DNA of 64,000 nucleotides. Origin: Aldehydirespirator sp965117015. GTDB lineage: Bacteria > Actinomycetota > Acidimicrobiia > Acidimicrobiales > Aldehydirespiratoraceae. Under the pieces are notes generated by a model. That model ran no database searches. It was not told the DNA's origin and worked only from the letters and a program-made list of their open reading frames with translations. The DNA is taken from the NCBI GenBank assembly GCA_965117015.1, contig OZ220747.1:3224001-3288000 (forward strand), read 5' to 3'. Shown in pieces: positions 50,899 through 59,875 of the stretch (within the stretch, counting starts at the first letter, position 1; every line of letters starts with the position of its first letter). The translations under genes were made by a program, and so were the position numbers.

Positions 50899-51604
50899 CA
50901 GTCCCCGCCCCGGGCAGATAGCCGCTGCGGCGGGCGCCAAGCACCGCGCCCGCCATGATCGCGGCCGTCTCGGCCCGCATTATGTGTGGACCCAAGCACA
51001 CGTGGCGATCCACCGCGGCCAACTCTGCGTCGTCCCACCCGCCCTCGGGACCAACCAACACGAAGTTCTCGCTCGCCGCCAGGGTTCGGCCCTCCGACAC
51101 CGCCAGCACCGCCTTTCCCAGATCGAGATCACCGAATGCCCGCACCGGCTCAACCTCCGGCATCCACAGCCGGCGGCACTGCATCACCGCCTCACGGGCC
51201 ACCCGCCGCCACCGCTGCACCTGTCGGGCCGACTTGGCCTCGTCCCATTGCACCACCGACCGGTCGGCCACGAACGGCACGATCCGGTCCACCCCCAACT
51301 CCGTGAGCTTCTGGACGATCGTCTCGGAGCGGCCCCCCTTCAGCACTGCGAAGCCAACGGCCACCACCGGCCCCGGAGCGGCCACCTCAACGACATCGCC
51401 CACCGGCTCAACCAGGTCCCCGAAACGGCACGGCCGCCACCGGCCGGCTCCGTCGCCGACGGTCAGAGGGTCACCGGACCGCAGGCGCAGCGCCCGCTCA
51501 AGGTGGTGCCGATCGTCCCCGGCCAGCACCGGCGCATCCACATCGGCGACCAGCACATGCGGACCCGACCGGGCGTCACCCGCGGCCGACTCCAAGCGGC
51601 TCAC
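50885..51604 (-). CDS. rsmE: 16S rRNA (uracil1498-N3)-methyltransferase RsmE
   Basis: A 239-residue SPOUT methyltransferase. Landmarks include HHLERALRLRSGDPLTVGDG near the N-terminus, KGGRSETIVQKLTELGVDRIVPF, RWRRVAREAVMQCRR and the knot LVGPEGGWDDAE with LGPHIMRAETAAI. It methylates N3 of U1498 in 16S rRNA. GTG 51604 overlaps the dnaJ stop (GTGA), giving the common dnaJ-rsmE order. Confidence 0.93.
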   Translation of the reverse strand: MSRLESAAGDARSGPHVLVADVDAPVLAGDDRHHLERALRLRSGDPLTVGDGAGRWRPCRFGDLVEPVGDVVEVAAPGPVVAVGFAVLKGGRSETIVQKLTELGVDRIVPFVADRSVVQWDEAKSARQVQRWRRVAREAVMQCRRLWMPEVEPVRAFGDLDLGKAVLAVSEGRTLAASENFVLVGPEGGWDDAELAAVDRHVCLGPHIMRAETAAIMAGAVLGARRSGYLPGAGTVSGS

Positions 51605-52716
51605 CGGAACGCGGTGCGGATCCGGCCCAGCAGGCTCTCGCTCGGCTCGGCGACCTCCTCGCCCCGCAGCTCGGCCAGCCGGCGCACCAGCTCCTCCTGC
51701 TCGTCGGTGAGATCGTCGGGCACGTCCACGACCAGTTGGACGAGCAGATCGCCGCGGCCCCGGCCCCTCACATGGGGAACGCCGCGGCCCCGCAGCCGCA
51801 CCACCGCACCCGTCTCGGTCCCCTTGGGGATCACGATGTTCTCGGTGCCGTCGAGCGTCTCGTACTCCAGCCGGGCCCCCAGCGCGGCCTGGGTGAACGG
51901 AACGTGCAGCTCGTGGAGCAGGTCGCTGCCGTTGCGGTGGAACCGCGGATGGGGACGGACCCTGGTGTGCACATAGAGGTCGCCGTGGGCGCCGCCGCGG
52001 GGACCGGCCGCGCCCCGGCCGCTCAACCGCAGCGTCGTGCCGTCGTCCACCCCCACTGGCACCTGCACGCTGTAGGTGCGCTGCTCCAGCTTGCGGCCGT
52101 GCCCCTCGCAGTCGCCGCACGTCTGCTCGATCATCTCGCCCAAGCCTCCGCAGAGGTCGCAGGCCGCGGCGGTCACCATCTGGCCGAGCATCGACTGGCG
52201 CACCCTGCGGACCTGCCCCGAGCCGCCGCACTGGGTGCATCTCACCGGCGAGGTGCCCGCCTCGGCGCCGCTGCCGTCGCACGACTCGCAGCGCACCGCG
52301 GTGCGCACCGTCACCTCCCGCTCGGCCCCGAACACCACATCGTGAAGATCGAGGTCGACGTGGGCCTCCAGATCCTCACCGTGGGGCGGGCCCTGAGGGC
52401 GCGCCGAGCCGAAGCCCGCGAAGGGCGAGTCGCCGCCGAAGAACGCGTCGAAGATGCTGCCCAGACCGCCGCTGAACGGATCGGCCATGCCGGCCGCCCT
52501 GACGTCGTCGGTGCCGAAGCGGTCATACAGCGAGCGCCGCTCCGGATCCGACAGCACCTCGTAGGCCGCCCTCACCTCCTTGAAACGGGCCTCCGCCGTC
52601 GGATCGTCGGGATTGGCGTCGGGATGGTACTGGCGGGCCATCTTGCGGTAGGCCCGCTTGAGCTCCTCGTCGGTGGCGTCGCGCTCCACCCCCAGCGTCT
52701 CGTAGTGGTCCGCCAT
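51601..52716 (-). CDS. dnaJ: molecular chaperone DnaJ
   Basis: A 371-residue type I J-protein. The J domain has HPD in RQYHPDANPDD, a Gly/Phe-rich linker follows (FFGGDSPFAGFG), then four zinc-binding CxxCxGxG-type repeats (CESCDGSG, CTQCGGSG, CDLCGGLG, CEGHG) and the C-terminal substrate-binding domain. It stimulates DnaK ATPase and delivers unfolded proteins. It is in the hrcA-dnaJ-rsmE order; dnaK is not in the window. Confidence 0.96.
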   Translation of the reverse strand: MADHYETLGVERDATDEELKRAYRKMARQYHPDANPDDPTAEARFKEVRAAYEVLSDPERRSLYDRFGTDDVRAAGMADPFSGGLGSIFDAFFGGDSPFAGFGSARPQGPPHGEDLEAHVDLDLHDVVFGAEREVTVRTAVRCESCDGSGAEAGTSPVRCTQCGGSGQVRRVRQSMLGQMVTAAACDLCGGLGEMIEQTCGDCEGHGRKLEQRTYSVQVPVGVDDGTTLRLSGRGAAGPRGGAHGDLYVHTRVRPHPRFHRNGSDLLHELHVPFTQAALGARLEYETLDGTENIVIPKGTETGAVVRLRGRGVPHVRGRGRGDLLVQLVVDVPDDLTDEQEELVRRLAELRGEEVAEPSESLLGRIRTAFR

Positions 52717-52780
52717 CTACGACCTCTAGGTCTTCTGGGACTCGCTCAGAGCCGGCCGCGGCTCCCAGCGGTCGGCCATC

Positions 52781-53773
52781 TCAGACTTCGTTCAGGGCCG
52801 GGCCGAGGCGGCGGCTCACCGCCGCCACTGCCGACAGCGCCTGCGGATAGTCCATCCGGGTGGGTCCGATGACGCCGATCGTCCCGCCGTCGGTGCCTTC
52901 GGTGCTGTAGGGGGCCAGCACCAGTGAGCACTCGGCCAGCGAGGGCACGCCGGTCTCCTCGCCGATGGCCACCCTGCGGCCCCCGTCGATCACCCTGCGC
53001 ATCAGCGTCACCACCACCAGCTGCTGCTCCAGCAGGCCCAGCACCTCGCTGAGCTGCTCCACCGCGTCGAAGGCGGCCGCCAGCTTGGAGGTGCCCCCCA
53101 CGAACACCTCGTGGTGGGCGCGGGCCTCCCGCAGCGCGGCGATGGCCGCAGCCAGCAGCCTGTCGTCGGGCTGGTCGCAATCGTCGATGTCGGCCAGGGT
53201 CCGGCCCACCACCCGGCGGGCCAGCCGCTCCGACGCGTCCTCCACCACCTCAGGCGAGGTGTCAGAGGGCACCTCGAGGGTGCGCTTCTCGATCACGCCG
53301 TTGGACATGACCGCCACCACCATGACCGTGCCGACCGACAGCTCCACCAGCTGGGCCGAGCGCACGGTGGCCGCCGCGGGGCTCGGCGCGACCACCACCG
53401 CGGTCCAGTCGGTGAGGTCCGACAGCAGCCCGGTGGTGTCGCTGAGGATCGCCTCGAACCCGCCGTGGGAGACCGCGAAGAAGTCATGGACCTGAAGCCG
53501 GTCGGCGAGATCGAGGGTGGGCGAGGGCGAGCGCCGCCGCCACTGGTCGACGAAGAAGCGGTAGCCCTTGGCGGTGGGCACCCGTCCGGCGCTGGTGTGG
53601 GGCTGGACCAGGTACTGCTGCTCGGACAGCGCGGCCATCTCGCTTCGCACCGTGGCCGGCGACGCGTCGATGCCGGGCGAGCGCGCCACGCGGCCCGAAC
53701 CGACCGGCTGGGCGGTGCGGATGTACTCCTGAACGACGGCGTAGAGGATGGCGGCCTTGCGGTCGTCGAGCAT
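52781..53773 (-). CDS. hrcA: heat-inducible transcription repressor HrcA
   Basis: A 330-residue HrcA. The N-terminal winged helix (LDDRKAAILYAVVQEYIRTAQPVGS, then VRSEMAALSEQQYLVQPHTSAGRVPTAKGYR) is diagnostic, and the C-terminal GAF-like region ends with GTIGVIGPTRMDYPQALSAV. HrcA represses chaperone operons at the CIRCE inverted repeat. No CIRCE copy was seen near this gene, which lies only 11 bp after lepA, so it may be read from an upstream promoter. Confidence 0.95.
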   Translation of the reverse strand: MLDDRKAAILYAVVQEYIRTAQPVGSGRVARSPGIDASPATVRSEMAALSEQQYLVQPHTSAGRVPTAKGYRFFVDQWRRRSPSPTLDLADRLQVHDFFAVSHGGFEAILSDTTGLLSDLTDWTAVVVAPSPAAATVRSAQLVELSVGTVMVVAVMSNGVIEKRTLEVPSDTSPEVVEDASERLARRVVGRTLADIDDCDQPDDRLLAAAIAALREARAHHEVFVGGTSKLAAAFDAVEQLSEVLGLLEQQLVVVTLMRRVIDGGRRVAIGEETGVPSLAECSLVLAPYSTEGTDGGTIGVIGPTRMDYPQALSAVAAVSRRLGPALNEV

Positions 53774-53784
53774 GGGTGAAGATG

Positions 53785-55569
53785 CTACCCGTCCAGCGTG
53801 AGGGCCGAGATGAAGGCCTCCTGGGGAATGTCGACCCGACCGATGCTCTTCATGCGCTTCTTGCCCGCCTTCTGCTTCTCGAGCAGCTTGCGCTTGCGGG
53901 TGACGTCGCCGCCGTAGAGCTTGGCGGTGACGTCCTTGCGGTAGGCCTTGACCGTCTCACGGGCGATGATCCGCCCGCCGATGGCGGCCTGGATGGGCAC
54001 CTCGAACTGCTGCCGGGGTATCAGCTCCCGCAGGCGCCCGACCATAGCCCGGCCGAAGGCGTAGGCCTTGTCGCGGTGCACGACGGTGGAGAAGGCGTCC
54101 ACCGCCACCCCCTGAAGCAGCACGTCGACCTTCACGAGGTCGGCCACCGCGTAGCCGTCGGTCTCGTAGTCGAGGCTGGCGTAGCCCTGCGTGCGGCTCT
54201 TGAGCTGGTCGAAGAAGTCGACCACCACTTCGGCCAGCGGAAGGCGGTAGCGCAGCTCGACCCGCTCCGGCGACAGGTACTCCATGCGCACCAGCTCGCC
54301 CCGGCGCGACTGGCACAGCTCCATCAGCGTGCCGGTGTAGTCGGTGGGCGTGATCAGCGCGGCGGCCAGCATGGGCTCGGCGACATCCGAGATCTGGGCG
54401 GCATCCGGCATCTCTGACGGGTTGGACACCGCCACGGCGTCGCCGTTGGTCATCGTCACCCGGTACTCCACCGACGGGGCGGTGGAGATCAGCGACAGGT
54501 CGAACTCCCGCTCGAGGCGCTCCCGGACGATCTCCATGTGCAGCAGGCCCAGGAAGCCGCATCGGAAGCCGAAGCCGAGCGCGCCGGAGGTCTCGGGCTC
54601 GTAGTTGAACCCGGCGTCGTTGAGGCGCAGCTTGGACAGCGCTGCCCGCAGGTTGGTGAAGTCGTCGCCGTCGGTCGGGTAGAGGCCCGAGAACACCATC
54701 GGCTTCGGCTCCGAGTAGCCCTCCAGGGGCTCGGACGCGGGCCGGGCCTCGTCGGTGACGGTCTCGCCCGAGCGGGCCTCGCCGACGTCCTTGATGCCGG
54801 CGATCAGGTATCCCGTCTCGCCGGGGCCGAGGCGGCCGACAACCTCGTTGGCCGGGGTTCGAACACCGACCTCGTCGGCGCCGTGGACCGTCCCGGCCTG
54901 CATGAAGCGCACCTGCGAGTCAGCCTCCAGCACGCCGTTGACGACCCGCACCGACGACACCACCCCCCGGTACTGGTCGAAGTGGGAGTCGAATATCAGC
55001 GCCTGGAGGGGCGCGTCGGCTGACCCCTGCGGGGGCGACGTGCGCTCCAGGACCGCGTCGAGCAGCTCGGCCACGCCGTCGCCGGTCTTGGCCGAGATCT
55101 GGAGGATGTCGGCGGCGTCGATGCCGAGCACCCGCTCTATCTCCTCCGCGCAGCGGTCCGGGTCGGCCGCGGGCAGGTCGATCTTGTTGACCGCGGCCAC
55201 CACGTCGAGGTCGTTCTCCATGGCCTGGTAGCAGTTGGCCAGCGTCTGGGCCTCGATCCCCTGGGCCGCGTCCACCACCAGGATCACCGACTCGCAGGCA
55301 GCCAGCGACCGGCTGACCTCGTAGCTGAAGTCCACGTGGCCGGGCGTGTCGATCAGGTTGATGACATGGTCGCGCCAGTTCAGGCGGACCGACTGGAGCT
55401 TGATGGTGATGCCCCGCTCGCGCTCGAGGTCCATCGAATCGAGGAACTGCTCGCGCATCTCGCGGGCCTCGACCGCGCCGGTCAGCTCCAGCATCCGGTC
55501 GGCCAGCGTGGACTTGCCGTGGTCGATGTGAGCGATGATCGACGTGTTGCGGATGCGGTGCAGGTCCAT
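53785..55569 (-). CDS. lepA: elongation factor 4 (LepA)
   Basis: A 594-residue translational GTPase. G-domain motifs are AHIDHGKST, RGITI, DTPGHVDF and NKIDLPAAD. Domains II-V follow, and the family-specific C-terminal domain has AIGGRIIARETVKAYRKDVTAKLYGGDVTRKRKLLEKQKAGKKRMK. It acts on stalled or back-translocated ribosomes. The ATG at 55569 (MDLHRIRN) is the family start; the longer frame is upstream non-coding sequence. Confidence 0.96.
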   Translation of the reverse strand: MDLHRIRNTSIIAHIDHGKSTLADRMLELTGAVEAREMREQFLDSMDLERERGITIKLQSVRLNWRDHVINLIDTPGHVDFSYEVSRSLAACESVILVVDAAQGIEAQTLANCYQAMENDLDVVAAVNKIDLPAADPDRCAEEIERVLGIDAADILQISAKTGDGVAELLDAVLERTSPPQGSADAPLQALIFDSHFDQYRGVVSSVRVVNGVLEADSQVRFMQAGTVHGADEVGVRTPANEVVGRLGPGETGYLIAGIKDVGEARSGETVTDEARPASEPLEGYSEPKPMVFSGLYPTDGDDFTNLRAALSKLRLNDAGFNYEPETSGALGFGFRCGFLGLLHMEIVRERLEREFDLSLISTAPSVEYRVTMTNGDAVAVSNPSEMPDAAQISDVAEPMLAAALITPTDYTGTLMELCQSRRGELVRMEYLSPERVELRYRLPLAEVVVDFFDQLKSRTQGYASLDYETDGYAVADLVKVDVLLQGVAVDAFSTVVHRDKAYAFGRAMVGRLRELIPRQQFEVPIQAAIGGRIIARETVKAYRKDVTAKLYGGDVTRKRKLLEKQKAGKKRMKSIGRVDIPQEAFISALTLDG

Positions 55570-55660
55570 GGGGCTCTCGATCGGCTCCCGAGGGTGGGCG
55601 CGGCGGTGGGAAACGGTGGGACGACGGCCCAGCAACGCTAGCCTCGACCGTCGGCCCTAC

Positions 55661-55716
55661 GGCCCCAAGACGACCGGCAGCCCGTGGCAGCCAGCGGCCC
55701 CAAAGACGACCGGCAG
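55661..55716. repeat. direct repeat in the rpsT leader
   Basis: GGCCCCAAGACGACCGGCAG (55661-55680) recurs as GGCCCCAAAGACGACCGGCAG (55696-55716) immediately before the ribosome site of rpsT. It may be a recent duplication or an autoregulatory leader element. Confidence 0.5.
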
Positions 55717-55722
55717 GTGAGT

Positions 55723-55995
55723 GTGGCCAACATCAAGTCCCAGATAAAGCGCAACCGGCAGAACGAGAAGCGCCGCCTGCGCAACCGGACGGTCCGTTCC
55801 GAGGTGAACACCCGGACCAAGGCCGCGCTGGACGCGGTCGAGCACGACGACGAGGCCGCCGATGAGACGCTGCGCCTGGCCATCAAGCGGATCGACAAGG
55901 CCGCGGCCAAGGGCGTCATCCACAAGAACACCGCGGCCCGCCGCAAGAGCCGCCTGGTGCGGGAGATCGAACGCCTCCGGTCCGAGGAGGACTGA
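55723..55995 (+). CDS. rpsT: 30S ribosomal protein S20
   Basis: A 90-residue, strongly basic helical protein starting (V/M)ANIKSQIKRNRQNEKRRLRN, with KAAAKGVIHKNTAARRKSRL near the end, the S20 signature. S20 binds 16S rRNA early in 30S assembly. GTG 55723 matches the family N-terminus; AGGTGA lies just upstream. It is divergent from lepA and convergent with holA. Confidence 0.95.
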   Translation: MANIKSQIKRNRQNEKRRLRNRTVRSEVNTRTKAALDAVEHDDEAADETLRLAIKRIDKAAAKGVIHKNTAARRKSRLVREIERLRSEED

Positions 55996-56010
55996 CCGCC
56001 GGCTGCGGGG

Positions 56011-57027
56011 TCAGCGGGCCGACAGCGCCGCCAGCCGGGCGACCAGAACCTCCAGCACGATCTCGTCGGGCCAGTCGACCGTTCCCTTCAGGGCGAGATC
56101 GGCGTCGGCCAGCAGCCGGATGGCCCGGGCGACCTTCTCCGAGCCCAGCTTGCGGGTCTGGCCCAGGATCTTGCGGGCCGGGAACGTCGAGCCCTTCATT
56201 CCCAGGATCTCCGCGGCCTGGCGCTCGTCGGCCGCGCCGGCGCCGTCGAGGCGCAGCATCCGCTGGTAGCGGCCGTGCAGCGCGGCCAGCAGCTGGAGAG
56301 GATGGCGCGACGGCAGTAGGCGGTGCAGCACCCTCAGCGCCTCGGTGATGTCGCCGCGGTCGACGGCGTCGTCTAGCTCCCAGGGCACCACCGAGCCGGG
56401 ATCCCCGCCGTATACGGCCACGTCGTCGGCGGTGACGGTCGCGCCTGACCCCAGCGCACCCTCCAAGGTCCGCAACAGCCCGACGATGTTGCCGCGGTCC
56501 GCCCCCACTAGGTCGTCGACGGCCGCCACCGCGGCCGGCTCGAAATTCAGGCCCGACTGGTCCAGTTGCTTCATGAGCCACTTGTGAGCGTCGGACTTGC
56601 GCCTCGGCGGGGTGACGTCAAGGGAGCTGCCGCCGGCCGCCTTCACCGCCGCGGCGAGGTCCTTGGGCACCCCGGGCAGGCGGCCGCCCATCACCGGTTC
56701 CACTCCCCGCTCCCACACCAGCACCAGATCGGTGGTGGCGGGCAGCGTCTCGAGCAGTCGCACCAGCGCGTCGCAGTCGCCGGAGCGGGCGAACCGGGTC
56801 AAGTGGCGTCCTACCACCACCCGGCGCGAGGTCAGGAAGGGCTGCGTCTGGGCCGCATCCACCAGCGGGGCGAGGTGCCACCCGCCATCGGGGTCACGGA
56901 GGCTGGCCTCGTCGAGCTGTTCCAGGGCCAGGCTGCGATCCTCGTCGCCCAGCGTCTCCTTGACGATCCTCGCCACCGCCTCGGCCACCAGCACGGAGTC
57001 GTCGCCGGTGACGAGTTGGACGCTCAT
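56011..57027 (-). CDS. holA: DNA polymerase III subunit delta
   Basis: A 338-residue clamp-loader delta subunit. Typical features are an N-terminal VQLVTGDDSVLVAEAVARIVKE, PFLTSRRVVVGRHL, and the later ILGMKGSTFPARKILGQTRKL segment of the helical C-terminal domain. It opens the beta clamp during loading onto DNA. It starts in an overlap with the comEC stop, giving the frequent comEA-comEC-holA order. Confidence 0.9.
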   Translation of the reverse strand: MSVQLVTGDDSVLVAEAVARIVKETLGDEDRSLALEQLDEASLRDPDGGWHLAPLVDAAQTQPFLTSRRVVVGRHLTRFARSGDCDALVRLLETLPATTDLVLVWERGVEPVMGGRLPGVPKDLAAAVKAAGGSSLDVTPPRRKSDAHKWLMKQLDQSGLNFEPAAVAAVDDLVGADRGNIVGLLRTLEGALGSGATVTADDVAVYGGDPGSVVPWELDDAVDRGDITEALRVLHRLLPSRHPLQLLAALHGRYQRMLRLDGAGAADERQAAEILGMKGSTFPARKILGQTRKLGSEKVARAIRLLADADLALKGTVDWPDEIVLEVLVARLAALSAR

Positions 57028-58988
57028 AGTGGCCGGATGATACGGCGACTCGCCGTGTCGCCGCGGGTGATCTCGACAACCAGTCCGGGAGCGTCGGACA
57101 CGATCTCGACCTCGACGGTGCCGACCCGCACAATGTCGCCAGACCGCACGGTGCGCGCTCCCGGAACGCGGTGCATGGGCGGGGCGACCACCGCGGCCGT
57201 CCGGTAGCGGTCCTTGAGCGCCAGCACGGCGTGGGCGTCGGACGCGCCGCCGTCAGACGCCACCACAAGGTCGACCCGCCGCACGCCCGCGAGCCGCAAC
57301 GACTGAAGCAGATCCCGGGGTCGGGCCTGCTCGTCGAGGACCACCACCACCGCGGATTCGTGCCGGAACAACCGGGCACCCCCGGCCTCCGACCAGCCGG
57401 GAGGAGGCGACGCCGCCGCCAGCACGCTGACCGCCATGGCGGCGGCCACTACCGTCCCGCCCAACACTGCCAATGCCCGGGCTCCGTCCGGCAGGCGGCG
57501 GGCCAAGGCGGCGAGCGCCGGCTCCCGCCCCGCTGCGCCCGACTCCCGCGCACCGGCCAGCCGGCGGGACGGCAGTAAAGGCCACTCCGGGGTGCGTGGC
57601 CTCGCCACACCCGGCTCCCGCGCTCCGGCCGGCCGGCGGGACACCAGCACCAGAGCCACCCCGGCCCCCACCACAGCAGCGCCGCCGGCACCGAGCATCG
57701 CGGGGGGCGCGGCCGAGGCGGCCGCGGCGACGCTTCGCACCCACCACAGCAGCACGGCAGTAGGCCGGTGGATCAGCCAGGCGACCGGCTCGCCAGCCAG
57801 ACCGGCGCCCAGCCCGCCGGTGAGGCCCCACATCATCACCGGCGCCGTCGCGGGCCCGGCGATCACGTTGGCGGGCAGCGACGCCACGGGAACGGCGCCA
57901 AACACGGCCACCAGCAGCGGCATCACCGCCAGTTGGGCACCGGCGGTGGTGGCCGCGGCCAGTCGCAGCGGGCGGGGGCCGGGCAGCATCTCGGTCAGCG
58001 TGGGCGTGATCCAGAGCAGCCCGCAGGTGGCGCAGACCGACAGCTGGAAAGCGAGGACCCGCACCAGGAACGGATCGGCGACCACCACGGCGGCCACGGC
58101 CCAGGCCAGGGTGCGGCGTCCCGTCTCGGGACGTCCCAGTGCGGCGCTCACCACGGCCACCCCGGCCATGGTCACTGCCCGCAGCACCGACGGCTCGAAG
58201 CGGGTCAGCACCGCGAACACGCCCAGCAGCGCCAGCAGAACCATCAGCCGGACACCCGGACGGGCCCGGGTCACCAGCGGCGAGGCCAGCGCCAGCACGA
58301 AGGCGACGTTCTGTCCCGACACCACCAGCAGATGGCCCAGGCCAGCGGCCCGGAAGTCGTCGTACAGGCGGGCCGACTGGTTGCGGTCGTCGCCGTACAC
58401 CATCCCCGAGAACATGGCCCGGCTGTCGTCGGGCAGGCTGCGGGCGCCCGACTCCAGCAGCCGTCTCACGCGGTTCGTGAACGCCACCAGCGGCGCGGCC
58501 TCGGCCCGGTCGCCGACGGCGTCGACGTTCAGTGTGGCGGCGACATGGCGCCAGCGGTGCCAGTCGCTCTCGGCGGGTCGAGCCGTTCCGGAGATGTGCA
58601 CCCGCTCTCCGGCCAGCAGATCATCGAGCCGGGCGGCCACCGCTCCGTAGGCCCTGGCCTCCAGCCTGGCCTGGCCGTGGCGGACCGTGACCCGGATCCC
58701 GTGCGTGCCCAACGGACGGGGATCGTCCAGCAGCCTGACCCAGCCCTCGACGGGTCCCGAGGGCGCATCGGCGAGACCGTCCACCGCCCTTGATCCGAAG
58801 AACCCGGCCAAAGCCGCAACGGCGACCAGCACGAGAAGGGGACTAGGCCTCCACAGGCAAGCCGCGACTAGCACCAGGACCACCGCAAGCGGTACGCCGA
58901 CCAGCAGCCACGCTCCCGTCACGGCGCCGGCCGCGGCCGCATAGGGCATCGCCGACCCGCCGCCCGAAGCTGCCCGCCGCGCTCTCAT
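57024..58988 (-). CDS. comEC: ComEC/Rec2 family DNA uptake channel protein
   Basis: A 654-residue polytopic membrane protein. An N-terminal OB-like domain precedes the competence domain with the hallmark LGHLLVVSGQNVAFVLAL and many membrane helices (about 225-480). The C-terminal part should be a metallo-beta-lactamase-like nuclease domain but lacks an HxHxDH motif (only VDLVVASDGGASDAHAVL remains), so that domain looks degenerate. It forms the inner-membrane channel for transforming DNA. It overlaps comEA by 4 bp and holA by 4 bp. Confidence 0.88.
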   Translation of the reverse strand: MRARRAASGGGSAMPYAAAAGAVTGAWLLVGVPLAVVLVLVAACLWRPSPLLVLVAVAALAGFFGSRAVDGLADAPSGPVEGWVRLLDDPRPLGTHGIRVTVRHGQARLEARAYGAVAARLDDLLAGERVHISGTARPAESDWHRWRHVAATLNVDAVGDRAEAAPLVAFTNRVRRLLESGARSLPDDSRAMFSGMVYGDDRNQSARLYDDFRAAGLGHLLVVSGQNVAFVLALASPLVTRARPGVRLMVLLALLGVFAVLTRFEPSVLRAVTMAGVAVVSAALGRPETGRRTLAWAVAAVVVADPFLVRVLAFQLSVCATCGLLWITPTLTEMLPGPRPLRLAAATTAGAQLAVMPLLVAVFGAVPVASLPANVIAGPATAPVMMWGLTGGLGAGLAGEPVAWLIHRPTAVLLWWVRSVAAAASAAPPAMLGAGGAAVVGAGVALVLVSRRPAGAREPGVARPRTPEWPLLPSRRLAGARESGAAGREPALAALARRLPDGARALAVLGGTVVAAAMAVSVLAAASPPPGWSEAGGARLFRHESAVVVVLDEQARPRDLLQSLRLAGVRRVDLVVASDGGASDAHAVLALKDRYRTAAVVAPPMHRVPGARTVRSGDIVRVGTVEVEIVSDAPGLVVEITRGDTASRRIIRPL

Positions 58989-59698
58989 GGTCCGCCCGTC
59001 GTTGCCAGCGGGCGGATCTGCTCGAGCTTGGCCGGACCGATGCCGGAGACCTCAACCAACTCGTCAACCGTGGTGAACGGACCCGACTGCCGGCGGTGCT
59101 CGACAATGGCCGCGGCCAGTGCCGGACCGATGCCCGGAAGCTCCTCCAGCGCGGCCGCGTCCGCAGTGTTGACGTTCAGTGGTGCGCCCGCCCGCCCGCC
59201 AGCCGCTCCGGCCCGGCCGCCATTGCCCGCGCCCGCGGTGACCGAGACGACTTCGGGTCCCGCCGACTCCCCGACTTCCGGCACCCAGAGGCGCGCTCCG
59301 TCGCTCAGCGGCTCGGCCAGGTTGAGCCGCATCCGGTCCGCTTCGGGCGTCAACCCGCCAGCCGCGGCCACCGCGTCGGCGATCCGGCTGGCCGCGGGGA
59401 GCTCGTGCAGGCCCGGCCGCGCTACCGCCCCGACCACGTCGACCACGATCCGCCCCGGGTCCGGCACCGACAATGGAGCCGGCACGGGAATCTCCACGGA
59501 ACCGGCCATGGGAAGGAGCTCGGCCGGGTCAGGGCCGGCGGGTGTGCGAAGCGCCCACCAGCCTCCCGCCGCGGCCGCGGCCACCGCGAGCACGCCGAGG
59601 ACCACCGTCACCGGGGACACGCCCAGACGGTCGGCCAGAGCCCCCGGAGACGGCACGGCAAGACGGCGACCGCGGTCGCCGGCGGGTGGCGTGCCCAT
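58985..59698 (-). CDS. comEA: ComEA-type DNA-binding competence protein
   Basis: A 237-residue protein. A membrane anchor (VVLGVLAVAAAAAGGWWAL, about 31-50), an SLBB-like domain (IVVDVVGAVARPGLHELP), a glycine/alanine-rich spacer and tandem helix-hairpin-helix motifs (LEELPGIGPALAAAIVEHR and VSGIGPAKLEQIRPL) are visible. It binds incoming double-stranded DNA outside the membrane and hands it to ComEC. The upstream gene is convergent, so its promoter lies in 59699-59820, where a hairpin GGCGGC-CGGCTA-GCCGCC is seen at 59743-59760. Confidence 0.92.
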   Translation of the reverse strand: MGTPPAGDRGRRLAVPSPGALADRLGVSPVTVVLGVLAVAAAAAGGWWALRTPAGPDPAELLPMAGSVEIPVPAPLSVPDPGRIVVDVVGAVARPGLHELPAASRIADAVAAAGGLTPEADRMRLNLAEPLSDGARLWVPEVGESAGPEVVSVTAGAGNGGRAGAAGGRAGAPLNVNTADAAALEELPGIGPALAAAIVEHRRQSGPFTTVDELVEVSGIGPAKLEQIRPLATTGGP

Positions 59699-59826
59699 TG
59701 CGTGTCCTCCGCGTCGCCTGCAATCAGGCCGACACGGAGAGAGGCGGCCGGCTAGCCGCCAGTGAGAATAGCGCTCCTCAATTCAGACCAGCACAGAGCG
59801 ACTCGTAGCGTCCGGCCATGCGGCCG

Positions 59827-59875
59827 GAACTTCAATGGCTTAGCCACCCCTGATGTGGTTAACCCATTGAAGTTC
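59827..59875. terminator. long hairpin at the 3' end of the thioredoxin gene
   Basis: GAACTTCAATGG (59827-59838) pairs perfectly with CCATTGAAGTTC (59864-59875). After one mismatch the stem continues to about 20 bp in total around a short loop. The right arm overlaps the stop codon of the leftward thioredoxin-like gene, so it is positioned as its terminator. Confidence 0.7.

Noticed and set aside
53774..53784. CIRCE operator before hrcA
   Set aside because: The 11-bp gap after lepA is too short, and no TTAGCACTC-N9-GAGTGCTAA-like repeat is present nearby.
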